From: Anaerocolumna sp. AGMB13025
GTDB lineage: Bacteria > Bacillota > Clostridia > Lachnospirales > Lachnospiraceae
Direction: 5' to 3'
Length of the DNA: 64,000 nucleotides
Assembly: GCF_029689925.1 (NCBI RefSeq)
Contig: NZ_CP121445.1
Location: 1,109,001-1,173,000, forward strand
Made by a program: the position numbers and the translations under genes. This document shows, piece after piece, positions 44,695 through 53,859 of this stretch (its first letter is position 1; each line of letters begins with the position of its first letter). Under the pieces are notes generated by a model that had not been told where the DNA came from, did not search any database, and saw nothing but the letters and a program-made list of their open reading frames with translations.

Positions 44695-46515
44695 ATGAAA
44701 AAAGTTATTATCATTTTTACTGTTCTCATCTCAATGCTTTGCTTTAGCAGCTGCGGGACATGGCATGTGAAGCTTACGCCAGCAGCAGTTAATACAACAG
44801 AACCTGAAACCATTAATTCATCAACGTCTGAAGTTTCTGTGACTTTCGAAGGTTCTGAAAAAACAGAAGATACTGAAAAAACAAAAACAGAAGGTTCTTT
44901 AAAAACAGAAGGTTCTTTAAAAACAGAACCGGAAAATGCAGCATCAAGGACATCTAAGACGGTAAATAGTGAGGGTAATTGTGCGGTTCAAGATGGAAGG
45001 ATTTATTATGCTAACCACTCTGATGATGGTACACTCTATAGTATGAATATCGATGGCAGTGATAACCGTAAACTTAATGATGATAGGACGCCGTGGTTCT
45101 ATGTGTCTGGTGACCGGATTTATTACAAAAATGAGAAGGGCGGGAACATCTATGTTATGAATACCGATGGCAGCGGTAATAAAAAGCTGAACGAGGATAG
45201 TTCCGAAAATATTAATGTTTTTGGGGACCGTATATATTACTGCAATTGGGATGATGACTATGCTCTTTACAGTATGGACACCGACGGCAGTGACCGGAAA
45301 AAATTAAGCAATGATAATCCAGTTTACATGAATGTGGTCGATAACCGAATATACTATTTTCGTCAAATAAGTGGTTTAGACGGAATTTACAGTACTAATA
45401 CCAATGGAACCGACAAAATAAAGTTAACCGATGACATTCCATATGGTATGACAGTGGCAGACGGCTGGATTTATTATAATATTGATAAGGATTCCAACGA
45501 ACTTTATGCCCTTTATGCCATAAGAACCGACGGCAGCGACAGACATAAACTGATGGATGACTATGCCCGAAGTATAAATGTGGCTGGTGACCAGGTTTAT
45601 TATATAAACGGGAATGAGGGGAAACCCTACCGCGTGAATAAGGACGGCAGCAATCGGAAACTTCTGTCTGAGGATTGTGTGGAATGGATTTGCGTATTTG
45701 ATAACCGGATTTATTATACCATGAGTGGTGTCAAGAATGGTGCAAAGATTTATTCCATGGATACAGACGGCGGAGATAAAAAGGTTATAAAAGATTTAAC
45801 CAAAGTAGTAACCTATGAAATTACCCGTCAATTAAGTAAAGATATGCCAAAATACCGTTTTGTTGCCACCGGAAAGACCCAGAACAATGAGGAATGGGGA
45901 ATGGGCTTTGTTATGGGTTTAAAGGTCTATGATGAAAAAGACCATCCACTTCTTAGCAAGGACAACCCCTATAGTGAGATTGATGAGGGAAGTATAAATC
46001 CTGTTTTTAATAATATGATGGACACCATGGGTCTCCATGTTACAGATGTAAATTTTGATGGTTATAAAGATGTGATTATCCTGTCTAGTTTTATCGGAAA
46101 CCATTCAAATACATATTATGATTGCTGGCTTTGGAACCAGAAGACATCATCCTTTGTCAAATCGGAATCCTTTTCTGATATTTGCAATCCAGCTCTTGAC
46201 CCGGAGAAAAAATGCATTTACTCATGCGGAAGTTACTTAACCACCTATCGTGAGTGGGAGATCTATCAGTATATTGACGGAAAGTTCGTGGTTGCGAATA
46301 ATTTGTCATATGTAGAGAATGATGAGGGATATCATTTTACCGAACAAAAGCATGTAAACGGGAAAATGAAAACCCTGCGGGACGACCTAATTAAGGCGGG
46401 AAATTTTAATGACGTGCTGTCTGCCGCGGGTTATATAGGGGATAAGGTTTGGCAGCTTGATAATCCCCGCTGGTATATGAATGGAGGTCATCATGCTGAC
46501 CAATGGCTGGATTGA
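44695..46515 (+). CDS. DUF5050 beta-propeller lipoprotein, copy 2 (606 aa)
   Basis: Tandem duplicate of the preceding gene with the same lipobox, propeller repeats and C-terminal FG-GAP-like domain. Differences: the linker is longer because an 18-bp unit encoding T-E-G-S-L-K is repeated at about 44886-44930, and the propeller repeats and C-terminal loops carry scattered substitutions and small indels. AAAGGAG precedes ATG 44695. Both copies look intact, so they may have distinct ligands or provide dosage. Confidence 0.88.
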   Translation: MKKVIIIFTVLISMLCFSSCGTWHVKLTPAAVNTTEPETINSSTSEVSVTFEGSEKTEDTEKTKTEGSLKTEGSLKTEPENAASRTSKTVNSEGNCAVQDGRIYYANHSDDGTLYSMNIDGSDNRKLNDDRTPWFYVSGDRIYYKNEKGGNIYVMNTDGSGNKKLNEDSSENINVFGDRIYYCNWDDDYALYSMDTDGSDRKKLSNDNPVYMNVVDNRIYYFRQISGLDGIYSTNTNGTDKIKLTDDIPYGMTVADGWIYYNIDKDSNELYALYAIRTDGSDRHKLMDDYARSINVAGDQVYYINGNEGKPYRVNKDGSNRKLLSEDCVEWICVFDNRIYYTMSGVKNGAKIYSMDTDGGDKKVIKDLTKVVTYEITRQLSKDMPKYRFVATGKTQNNEEWGMGFVMGLKVYDEKDHPLLSKDNPYSEIDEGSINPVFNNMMDTMGLHVTDVNFDGYKDVIILSSFIGNHSNTYYDCWLWNQKTSSFVKSESFSDICNPALDPEKKCIYSCGSYLTTYREWEIYQYIDGKFVVANNLSYVENDEGYHFTEQKHVNGKMKTLRDDLIKAGNFNDVLSAAGYIGDKVWQLDNPRWYMNGGHHADQWLD

Positions 46516-46602
46516 TTAATTCTAAATTCTGCTAAAGTTAAAAATCGTTGAAAACTTTATGTTTTCGGCATTAGCGGATAATTCCTGCTTTTAATTGTAA
46601 GT

Positions 46603-46651
46603 AAAAAGCTGATAAAACATATTATGATAATTTGTTTTATCAGCTTTTTTT
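46603..46651. terminator. Terminator after the lipoprotein pair
   Basis: Long stem AAAGCTGATAAAACA (from 46605) / TGTTTTATCAGCTTT (to 46647) with T run on the right and A run on the left, so it can work in both directions. It lies inside the reading frame of the GH5 remnant, evidence that the tail of that frame is not coding. Confidence 0.8.
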
Positions 46652-46679
46652 GCCAGAGATATAGAGCGAAGGAGCGCAA

Positions 46680-47129
46680 TCTGTCAAAGAGCCCAAACAA
46701 TTCGCCGCTTCCGCTTACTGCACCATTATCCCACCAGATACAAGGTATTCCCTTAGCCTTGGCAGCTTTAACATAGTAATATGCCCAATCGGTTCGTTGG
46801 CTTAGATTATTCTTGTTCAAAGCACCGAATTCACCAAGTATAACAGGATGACCCTTGGAGATGAAGTACTGGTTCAGACTGTCCATCAGATAGTTGATGG
46901 CACCCGTATCTGCGCTGTTATTAGGGCTCCATTGTGAAGTTCCGTTAATATTTAAGGTAAAATCATATGGAGTATAAGCGTGAACAGAGACAATGATTTT
47001 ATCATCTGACGGTATGGTAAAGTTATCCCAGGCAGAGGTAGAAGAGGAAGCGGCGTAAGTCGGAATCATCAAATGTCTCAAAGGGTTATTGCCGCCGGAG
47101 CTGCGAACCGTGTTAACAAAGGCTACATT
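46680..47129 (-). pseudogene. Internal fragment of a GH5 endoglucanase
   Basis: About 150 residues of a GH5 catalytic domain: V-R-S-S-G-G-N-N-P-L-R-H-L, V-S-V-H-A-Y-T-P-Y-D-F (active-site His/Tyr) and V-I-L-G-E-F-G-A, with the nucleophile Glu. It ends I-P-C-I-W-W-D-N-G near the barrel end. The N-terminal part with the acid/base Glu is missing, a stop lies just upstream of 47129, and after G-L-F-D-R (46680) the frame runs into unrelated sequence and the terminator. Not functional as a cellulase. Confidence 0.8.
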
Positions 47130-47157
47130 TAGGAGTAATCAAGGCAGGTGTGCAAAA

Positions 47158-47832
47158 TTAGTTTATACTATCCAAGCTCCCTCTATTAAGCCCTAGAAGG
47201 ACATCAGCGTATGTCGATACTTTTTTTGAATGTGTTACGACAATTACACATTTATGATCATCATGTGCAAGGGACGTAAGGATACTCATAATGTTTTTTT
47301 CCGTGTCGCTATCAAGGTTGCCAGTAGGTTCATCGGCAATGATAATCTTAGGATTATGAGATAAAGCCCGTGCAATACCAACCCGCTGCTGTTCTCCGCC
47401 GGAGAGTTTTAAAATTTTGCGGTCGGCGGTTTCTTTGTCAATACCAACTTTTTCAAGAAGTTCATAGGCAACTTTCTTTTTATTGACATCTTTTGCTTTA
47501 CTTATATTCATAGATAACACAATATTCTCAACCGCTGTAGCATTTGTCAAAAGATTATATCCCTGGAAAATAACACCAATGCTTTCAGCTCTATAGTTAT
47601 CACGATCAATTTGGGAAAGTGGATTACCGTTATAATTTATGGAACCGTCCGTACAAGTATCAAGACCTGAAATAAGGGATAAGAGGGTAGTTTTACCTGA
47701 ACCTGACTTGCCCATAATGGTATAGAGCTTACCCCCGTTAAACACTGCCGAAATTTTATTCAACACCACTTTTGTTGTTCCGCTATATTGATAGGATACC
47801 TTATCGATTGTTAAAAGACTCATTATATTCAC
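47158..47832 (-). CDS. MacB/LolD-type ABC transporter ATPase (224 aa)
   Basis: ATP-binding subunit with Walker A G-K-S-G-S-G-K-T near residues 40-47, Q-loop I-F-Q-G-Y-N-L-L, signature L-S-G-G-E-Q-Q-R, Walker B I-I-A-D-E-P-T-G-N-L-D and H-switch V-V-T-H-S. This is the MacB/LolD/BceA group that pairs with FtsX-like permeases. It lies one base from the permease gene, in the order permease-ATPase. Probable function: peptide or antibiotic detoxification or lipoprotein-type mechanotransmission. Confidence 0.9.
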   Translation of the reverse strand: MNIMSLLTIDKVSYQYSGTTKVVLNKISAVFNGGKLYTIMGKSGSGKTTLLSLISGLDTCTDGSINYNGNPLSQIDRDNYRAESIGVIFQGYNLLTNATAVENIVLSMNISKAKDVNKKKVAYELLEKVGIDKETADRKILKLSGGEQQRVGIARALSHNPKIIIADEPTGNLDSDTEKNIMSILTSLAHDDHKCVIVVTHSKKVSTYADVLLGLNRGSLDSIN

Positions 47833-47833
47833 C

Positions 47834-49246
47834 TTAATTCCTTTCTGATAGTATTTTTATTGGTTCATATTTTGTGATATACATAATACCTGCGATACTT
47901 GATATACCTGCAAGAGTAAGAGAAATTAAAATAATTTTTGTTATTGCATCCATATTTAAGTTGATTTGAAGCTCCGAAAGTGGTTTAACGTCTGATGAAA
48001 ATGAAGGTGTCCCAAGTCCTGTACTGCCACCTGTTTGCATGTCGCCATTCCCATTACTGTTATCTTTGGCAAGTTCAATTTGATTTGCAAGCAAGCTATC
48101 AGCGACGGGTTTTGATGCTGCCATTCCAAGACCTAACCCAAGAATCAGGCATATTACCGTTAGAACAAGCATTTCTGTAAGCAGCCCCAAAGCGACCTTA
48201 ATCTTTTTCATACCCATTGCTCGAAGAACCCCAATTTCGTATTTGCGTTCACGAATTGCAAGTGTAGATAAAAGGATAAGTATCATGGAACCGAGGACCA
48301 AAACTACAATTAAGAATGAATTTGTTACCTTGGCTAGTCCTTCCACAGGTCCCACTACTTTTTTATAACCAGCGTCATCGGTAGTAACCTTGTAATAATC
48401 AGCTAAGCCCTTTTCTCTGAGTTCTTTTTCATATGCAGAAAGCTGTGCGGGATCTTTCAAAAAATATTGAGCGGTAACAGTTCCAAACACATGAAACAGT
48501 TCCATTCCTTTTGCAGTTTCAAAGCTTGTCAGAATTTCATTGTTTCTGTTAGTTATTGATGTTATTTCGTCAGCATCCGTTCCAAGCATGGTGTTATCCA
48601 TATAAATACCTGCAACTGTTAAGTTGTGAGCCATAAGATCGTCTTTATAATAACTGTCAACCTCAATGGTATCCCCGATAGCTATCTTGTTTAGGCTGGC
48701 ATACTGTTCACTGACAATGCATTCATTGAGAGTTTCATACATCCTGCCGCTGGTAATTTTGCGGGTTCCTGTTTTGAAATCGCTGTTTGCTGCTGGGTTA
48801 TCCGATGCAACAATTTTTGCCTTCATGGGAACTACCTCTGGCATTATTGTTCCATCTGCTCTTTTCGCACCGCTGAGAAATTCCGACATCATATTATCTC
48901 TCTCGCTTTCACTCAGAGATACAAGTTTTCTAGGTGATATATCAATGGTTGCTGAAAAATTTGAGCTTTGCAGCAAAGGGGAATCTCCATATGATATTTG
49001 TTCTTCCGGGGTAAGTTGTCTATAATTCTCTGCCGTTTTTCTGTTTTGAAGTTTTTCAGAATCGGCACTAATTGAAACTTCCGATCCAAACCTCGCCTTA
49101 TAATCTGTAATGATAGCGGAAGTTGTCGTGTTAATGATAATGGATACGGCAGTTGTAAGAATTATTGTAAAAATAATAATTGCCATTATACTATTTCTTC
49201 CTTTGTTTCTGCCAATATTTTTAATTGCATTTGCTATAATGTACAT
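47834..49246 (-). CDS. FtsX-like (MacB-type) ABC permease (470 aa)
   Basis: One N-terminal membrane helix (residues about 17-40), a large extracytoplasmic domain (about 45-310), and three C-terminal helices around 315-345, 360-385 and 435-460: the FtsX/MacB topology. A Gly/Ser/Asn-rich loop (residues about 395-420) separates the last helices. It forms a transporter with the adjacent ATPase. A two-component system of the same orientation lies upstream at 49891-51728, separated by palindromic repeats, and is a likely regulator. Confidence 0.88.
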   Translation of the reverse strand: MYIIANAIKNIGRNKGRNSIMAIIIFTIILTTAVSIIINTTTSAIITDYKARFGSEVSISADSEKLQNRKTAENYRQLTPEEQISYGDSPLLQSSNFSATIDISPRKLVSLSESERDNMMSEFLSGAKRADGTIMPEVVPMKAKIVASDNPAANSDFKTGTRKITSGRMYETLNECIVSEQYASLNKIAIGDTIEVDSYYKDDLMAHNLTVAGIYMDNTMLGTDADEITSITNRNNEILTSFETAKGMELFHVFGTVTAQYFLKDPAQLSAYEKELREKGLADYYKVTTDDAGYKKVVGPVEGLAKVTNSFLIVVLVLGSMILILLSTLAIRERKYEIGVLRAMGMKKIKVALGLLTEMLVLTVICLILGLGLGMAASKPVADSLLANQIELAKDNSNGNGDMQTGGSTGLGTPSFSSDVKPLSELQINLNMDAITKIILISLTLAGISSIAGIMYITKYEPIKILSERN

Positions 49247-49341
49247 AATTTATTTGCTCCTTTAAATAGTATTTGTTTGTCGACATAATTCAGTATAGCA
49301 AATGGTATGTTAAATCTTCGTTAGGTTTTTAAGTAATAAAT

Positions 49342-49655
49342 TAAACTTCGCAGTTATTTTTGTTTTGGTATACTTGATAAAATCAGCAAGGAAGGGGATT
49401 ATGAAAGCATTGATTATGCTATGTTTCATAAGCTTCGGACTCTGAGCCTGGAATTCACTAATGATTTTTTCACAAACTCCTCGCTATGCTCGTCAAACAG
49501 TGTGCATTTTGAGTCTGAACCACCTGAAAAAGTCATAAGTGAATGATCAGACTCAGAATAAAGCGCTTATGAAACATAGCATAATCATGCTTTCAATTTA
49601 GCTTTAGGGCTGATTTTATCAAGTGTTTTTAAGTTTATTAACTGTGAAGTTTGAG
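49342..49655. repeat. Complete 312-bp palindromic (MITE-like) element
   Basis: Outer ends AAACTTCGCAGTTA (49343-49356) / TAACTGTGAAGTTT (49639-49652). Inside are CTTGATAAAATCAGC / GCTGATTTTATCAAG, then nested inverted stretches (GAAAGCATTGATTATG / CATAATCATGCTTTC and others). A central segment on the minus strand reads TGACGAGCATAGCGAGG. The whole element could fold into one long hairpin. Related copies lie at 35393, 42585 and 55538. No coding frame is inside. Confidence 0.8.
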
Positions 49656-49696
49656 TAAAAAAAATATTATTAATAAAAATTAGTGTAAAATGAAAA

Positions 49697-49877
49697 AAGG
49701 GCTGCTGCAAAAAAGATAAAATTAAGGGATTATATTTTGGGAAAAATTTTGTGGAAAGTAGGCGCGAATGGCTGCAAGAAAGAGAATACAGCCGTTATTG
49801 ACGCGAACTTAGAAAAAAATTTCCAAAATATAATCCCTATTAGACCAGGATGATAACTATATTTTACAACAGCCTCT
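49697..49877. repeat. Second type of long palindromic element (about 180 bp)
   Basis: Ends GGGCTGCTGCAAAA / TTTTACAACAGCCTC, with an inner inverted pair AGGGATTATATTTTGG / CCAAAATATAATCCCT and a further pair around GCGAATGGCTG / CAGCCGTT in the tip. It adjoins the end of the kinase gene. The ends resemble those of some insertion sequences, but there is no transposase. Confidence 0.7.
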
Positions 49878-49890
49878 AAATAACTAATTT

Positions 49891-51054
49891 TTATATGGGA
49901 AATTGAATCGTAAATTTTGTACCTTTTTTATACTCGCTTGAAACGTTTATAGTGCCCTCATGCCTTTCTATGATTGACTTAGCAATGGACAGTCCCAAAC
50001 CTGAGCCTGCGGTTTTGCGTGAACGTGAGCCGTCCACCCGATAGAAAGCGTCAAATATAAAGGGTAGATGTTCGGAAGGGATTCCCAAACCGGTATCTTC
50101 AATGTCGATTTTTATATCATCTTCTGTTTCACTGCAACGAATTGAAATAGTTCCTTTTTCCGTGTTGTATTTATAAGAATTTTCGATAAAGTTATAAAAG
50201 GCTCTGTAAAGAAGGGCAGCATTTCCGTATATCGTTATGGCATCACAGTCAATATGATAAGTAATTTCACGATTTTCATATATTATTGATAAATCTTCGA
50301 ATATGGTTTCAAACATGACATCCAAATATATAGTTTCTTTTTGTGTTTCAGTCGTTTCGCTTGAAGCTGCCAGAATTAACAGATCGTTAACGACTTTCGT
50401 CAGTCTGTCGACGCTTGCTTCTGTCATACGGGCATTATCCTGGTATTCCAAAAGGGTACCATTTTCATCCATAGAAAGTACTTGTATTCCTGCTTTAATC
50501 GTTGCAAGAGGTGTTTTCAGTTCATGTGCAGCACTTGCTGAAAACCGCCTTTGTCTTTCAAATGCATCCTCCAAACGGTCAAGTGCATGATTAAAACATA
50601 CGGTTAATTGGCTTACTTCATCATTGGAACTCCGTTCCGGCAATCGTTGTGTCAAATTATGCTCATCAATTTTGGAGATTTGCTGACTTAGTGTTCTTAC
50701 TGGTTTTAAGGCTCTTCCCGTAGTAAAGAAGACAGCGCCTGTTCCAACAACGGTCAATAAAAAGCAAAACAAAATGGTCGTTGTATCAAAATTTTGCTTA
50801 GCCTTTTGAAGTTCTTGTGAGGCTGTGGGTCCCGATTGAATAAAATCGTCTTCCGAAGTATCGGTTTTGTTTGGATCGTTTTTCATTTGTATTAAAATAC
50901 CATTATTTGTTTCCGTTATATCAATTAGATCATAAAAAGGTGAGATAAGAGTTTTTCGCGCGTTCATCATGGCCAGGACTGATAATGCAATAGAGGAAAT
51001 AACCAGTACAACAGCGGTTAACAACGTAACTCTCCACTGTAAAGACATCTTCAT
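49891..51054 (-). CDS. Sensor histidine kinase (387 aa)
   Basis: Two membrane helices (residues about 8-27 and 90-112) around a short extracytoplasmic loop, HAMP (about 112-165), HisKA (S-A-A-H-E-L-K-T-P-L-A-T-I-K) and HATPase domains (N-F-I-E-N-S-Y-K-Y, D-T-G-L-G-I, G-S-G-L-G-L-S-I). Its ATG overlaps the stop of the regulator gene by four bases. It most likely controls the downstream FtsX/ATPase transporter. Confidence 0.9.
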   Translation of the reverse strand: MKMSLQWRVTLLTAVVLVISSIALSVLAMMNARKTLISPFYDLIDITETNNGILIQMKNDPNKTDTSEDDFIQSGPTASQELQKAKQNFDTTTILFCFLLTVVGTGAVFFTTGRALKPVRTLSQQISKIDEHNLTQRLPERSSNDEVSQLTVCFNHALDRLEDAFERQRRFSASAAHELKTPLATIKAGIQVLSMDENGTLLEYQDNARMTEASVDRLTKVVNDLLILAASSETTETQKETIYLDVMFETIFEDLSIIYENREITYHIDCDAITIYGNAALLYRAFYNFIENSYKYNTEKGTISIRCSETEDDIKIDIEDTGLGIPSEHLPFIFDAFYRVDGSRSRKTAGSGLGLSIAKSIIERHEGTINVSSEYKKGTKFTIQFPI

Positions 51055-51728
51055 AAACAGTCCTCCTCAATCATGTATCCTTGCCCTCGAATGGTTTTTA
51101 TTATTTCTTGTCTGCCATAATCAGAAAGCTTCTTTTTTAATGAATGAATATGATAACGGATAGTATTAGAAAAAGGATCAAAGTCGCTGTCCCAAATGTG
51201 TTCGACAAATTCCTCTGCGCTGATCACCTTGTTTTTATTCAGCACAAGGTACTCTAAAATGCAGTATTCCTTACGGGTTAAGTTCAATGTTTCACCATCG
51301 CAAATCACTTTTTTAGCATTTGTATCAATTGTAAAAATACCAAATATAATTGATGCTGGAAGCTCGGAAAAGTTTCGGCGCAGTAAATTTCTGATTCGGG
51401 CTTCTAATTCACCGAAATCAAAAGGTTTAATAAGATAATCGTTAGCGCCCTCATCCAATCCAAGGATTCTTTCATCCACTTTCGTTCTGGCAGAAAGAAT
51501 TAAAATCTTTGTATTGGTATCGTTCTTACGAATTGCCCGCAGTACGTCCAGCCCATCTAGTTTTGGAATATTCAAGTCTAGAATGATAATATCATACCCA
51601 TTGATTTCATAATATTCCAGAGCTTCTTCACCATCATAAACAGTATCAACTGCATAACCTGCTTTACGCAGTCCCCTGGCTATGATAGCAGAAAGCATTT
51701 CTTCATCTTCAACAAGCAAAATTTTCAT
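51051..51728 (-). CDS. OmpR-family response regulator (225 aa)
   Basis: Receiver domain with phosphoacceptor D51 (I-I-L-D-L-N-I-P) and K-P-F switch region, then a winged-helix domain (about 130-222) with L-T-R-K-E-Y-C-I-L-E-Y-L and I-K-T-I-R-G-Q-G-Y-M-I. It is first in a regulator-kinase operon, with AAGGATGG upstream of the ATG at 51728. The sequence resembles regulators that control adjacent ABC transporters. Confidence 0.9.
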   Translation of the reverse strand: MKILLVEDEEMLSAIIARGLRKAGYAVDTVYDGEEALEYYEINGYDIIILDLNIPKLDGLDVLRAIRKNDTNTKILILSARTKVDERILGLDEGANDYLIKPFDFGELEARIRNLLRRNFSELPASIIFGIFTIDTNAKKVICDGETLNLTRKEYCILEYLVLNKNKVISAEEFVEHIWDSDFDPFSNTIRYHIHSLKKKLSDYGRQEIIKTIRGQGYMIEEDCL

Positions 51729-52270
51729 ATGGACACCATCCTTGTAGTTTATTAATTAATAATATCACAACAAATGTTAGTTTTCCGTTAGTTTTTACCA
51801 TTATATTTTTGAAGTATTGTTGGTGCAGGTAATGAAAGCACCTTTTTACCAAAAAACAATATTTTTAATAACTTGCAGTCTGTCAGAAGAGGAGTATGAA
51901 TTTCTTTCAGGCTTTTTTGAATCGTATTATATTATGTATAAAAAGATAATTTTAAAAATGTTGCATTAAATCTCTGATCTGGACATTTCTAAGAGAGAAT
52001 GGCATTCTGGAGTCTGCTTACGAAGCAGATAATAGATAAATATCAATAAACAGAAACAATAGATAAGGCATTAGTCATAGAAATAGAAAAAACGATTGCT
52101 AAAAATATTTTAAACGGAAAGGAATCTTATAAATCTGGTTAAAGATAATACTATAAAAGAAAAAGTTGAGTATAAGTTGCGTATAAACTATTTTTATGAT
52201 AAAATACTCTCTGTGCCATAAAAGGTTTTATACGCCAAAAGCCTTGATTCATAAGGGTTTAGAAAAAAAC
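51729..52270. other. Intergenic region with no gene seen
   Basis: About 540 AT-rich bases upstream of the divergent regulator gene. I see only short frames without ribosome binding sites and no convincing promoter. The candidate structured RNA begins near its right end. Confidence 0.5.
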
Positions 52271-52271
52271 A

Positions 52272-52536
52272 CAACCCCCATGACGCCTTTGCCACAGGGG
52301 TTGCATTTAAAAAGGGGAGGATAAGTATTTAACTTTTCTTTGGTGTCTGGCGTATCCTAAAGTTGGAGGGGGGATCCAACATCCGTATAAGATGACGCTT
52401 ACTGTGCAATCTAATTATTACAAATGGATGTCCCAAAGGAATATTCAATTGTTAACTTAGTCGTCTGGCTTTGCAGGCGGCAATTGTTTGAAATTAGATT
52501 AACTATAGTATGATACAGAAATTGCAGTATTATACA
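52272..52536 (+). ncRNA. Candidate structured non-coding RNA with a pseudoknot
   Basis: Many pairings fit one compact RNA on the plus strand: CAACCCC (52272-52278)/GGGGTTG (52297-52303); AGGATA (52318-52323)/TATCCT (52353-52358); GTTGGA/TCCAAC (52362-52380); ACATCC (52379-52384)/GGATGT (52426-52431); AATCTAATT (52408-52416)/AATTAGATT (52492-52500), which crosses the previous helix as a pseudoknot; CAATTG (52446, 52481); and GTCGTCTG (52460-52467)/CAGGCGGC (52474-52481), which pairs fully only with G-U on this strand. A hairpin (52508-52535) and T8 follow. The size is like raiA-type RNAs of Firmicutes; identity is unproven. Confidence 0.45.
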
Positions 52537-52608
52537 TAAATTAATAATTTTTTTTGCGTAAGTTTAGGTTTATTTTGCAAATACTAAACGAAAGAAAGGA
52601 TGAAAACA

Positions 52609-53115
52609 ATGAGTTTATTAGAAGAATGGAGAGATTATGCATACTCTCTTGATACAAATCAAAAAGAAGGACAGCTTTTCTGGGCTAACTATTTTAATAT
52701 TGAACAAGGAATCTATGAAAGATTACTAGCAGACCCGGAGACAGTTGTAGAAGGTACTGTAGAAGAGCTGGCTTCCAGATATGGGACAAGCTTATCCATT
52801 ATGGTAGGTTTTCTTGATGGTATTAATGACAGTTTAAAGAAACAAAACCCCATTGAAGAGATGGAGGCGTCTACTGTAGTAAACCTTGGATTTGATAAAG
52901 AAAAGTTATATTATAATATGGTGGAAGCAAAGGCTGATTGGCTATACGAATTACCTGTTTGGGACAGTCTTTTATCAGAAGAAAAAAGAAAAGAATTATA
53001 CTGGGAACAAAAGAAATCAAATACCATAGTAAAAGAAAAGAAGATTGGAAGAAATGATCCATGTCCTTGCGGAAGTGGAAAAAAATATAAAAAGTGCTGT
53101 GGAGCGACTGCGTAA
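52609..53115 (+). CDS. SEC-C motif protein (168 aa)
   Basis: The last 21 residues form a SEC-C zinc-binding motif ([15 protein letters not shown]). The preceding about 145 residues are helical (E-E-W-R-D-Y-A-Y at the start) and belong to a family of small Firmicutes proteins with SEC-C tails and no settled function. AAAGGA at 52595-52600 overlaps an in-frame ATG at 52600, so ATG 52609 is taken as the start. The candidate RNA lies directly upstream and may influence its expression. Confidence 0.85.
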   Translation: MSLLEEWRDYAYSLDTNQKEGQLFWANYFNIEQGIYERLLADPETVVEGTVEELASRYGTSLSIMVGFLDGINDSLKKQNPIEEMEASTVVNLGFDKEKLYYNMVEAKADWLYELPVWDSLLSEEKRKELYWEQKKSNTIVKEKKIGRNDPCPCGSGKKYKKCCGATA

Positions 53116-53232
53116 GCTAAGTCGAGCAGAATCGGGCTGCCTCATGTTATTACATTAGACTTAAGATTAGAAACATGAAGGCAGTTCTATTCCACGCATC
53201 AGAACACGGCAGTATCTTGTATCCTGTAAAAA

Positions 53233-53598
53233 CTATGTACGTAGGTCTTTCAAACTTTCAGCTAACTTTTCCTGCTTGTACAACAAGTATCTGGCATAAT
53301 TTTTAATTTCATTGGTGTTTACCTTATTTAATCTTTTATATAAAATAAAAAAATCAGCGGTGTCATTATCCAAATCTTCGCTTCCTATACGTAACGTATT
53401 ATCTGTAACTCCTAACATATAATCACTCGAAACATTAAAATAATCAGATAATGAAATTAACTTATCAAAAGATGGCTCATTACGTTTGGATTCATAGTTA
53501 GAAATAGCGGTAGACTTTAATCCAATAACGGCGGCCAATTCGCCTTGGGTTAATTTGTATTTTTGTCTTAAGTGCTTTAACCGATTGCTAAAATCCAT
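53233..53598 (-). CDS. XRE-family transcriptional regulator (121 aa)
   Basis: An HTH_3 domain occupies residues 5-60 (L-T-Q-G-E-L-A-A-V-I-G-L-K-S-T-A-I-S-N-Y-E) followed by a short helical tail, the layout of phage-repressor-like and stationary-phase regulators. AGGAGGA lies before the ATG at 53598. It has its own strong promoter (53650-53679). Its target is not evident; the divergent DUF4015 gene is one candidate. Confidence 0.88.
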   Translation of the reverse strand: MDFSNRLKHLRQKYKLTQGELAAVIGLKSTAISNYESKRNEPSFDKLISLSDYFNVSSDYMLGVTDNTLRIGSEDLDNDTADFFILYKRLNKVNTNEIKNYARYLLYKQEKLAESLKDLRT

Positions 53599-53649
53599 GA
53601 ATAATCCTCCTATAGTTATCTATACATACCAATGAGAAATTATAAAATA

Positions 53650-53679
53650 ATTATATAACAGCTTGGAAGATAGTGTCAA
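53650..53679 (-). promoter_or_regulatory. Promoter of the XRE regulator gene
   Basis: On the minus strand, TTGACA (53674-53679) and TATAAT (53650-53655), both perfect consensus, with an 18-base spacer. The start site would be near 53643, about 45 bases before the ATG. Confidence 0.8.
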
Positions 53680-53859
53680 CAAAAAAGTATATTTTATAAC
53701 CATTTATTAGAAATAAATTGTACTATATGAACAAATAATCCTGTGAAAATGAATGCGGTTCTATAGAACTTGACAAAATATATAGTAAGAAATGCTTCGA
53801 AGAAAAAAATGGGTCGGACACAATAGATTAAAGCGATATCAGCGGAATGGGAGTATATA

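Noticed and set aside
46557..46679. Coding tail of the GH5-like frame
   Set aside because: The sequence after G-L-F-D-R is unrelated to GH5, low in complexity, and contains a strong bidirectional terminator.
53134..53185. Terminator between the SEC-C and XRE genes
   Set aside because: A CTGCCT-CATGTT / AACATG-AAGGCAG stem exists, but the stem is interrupted and no T run follows on either strand.
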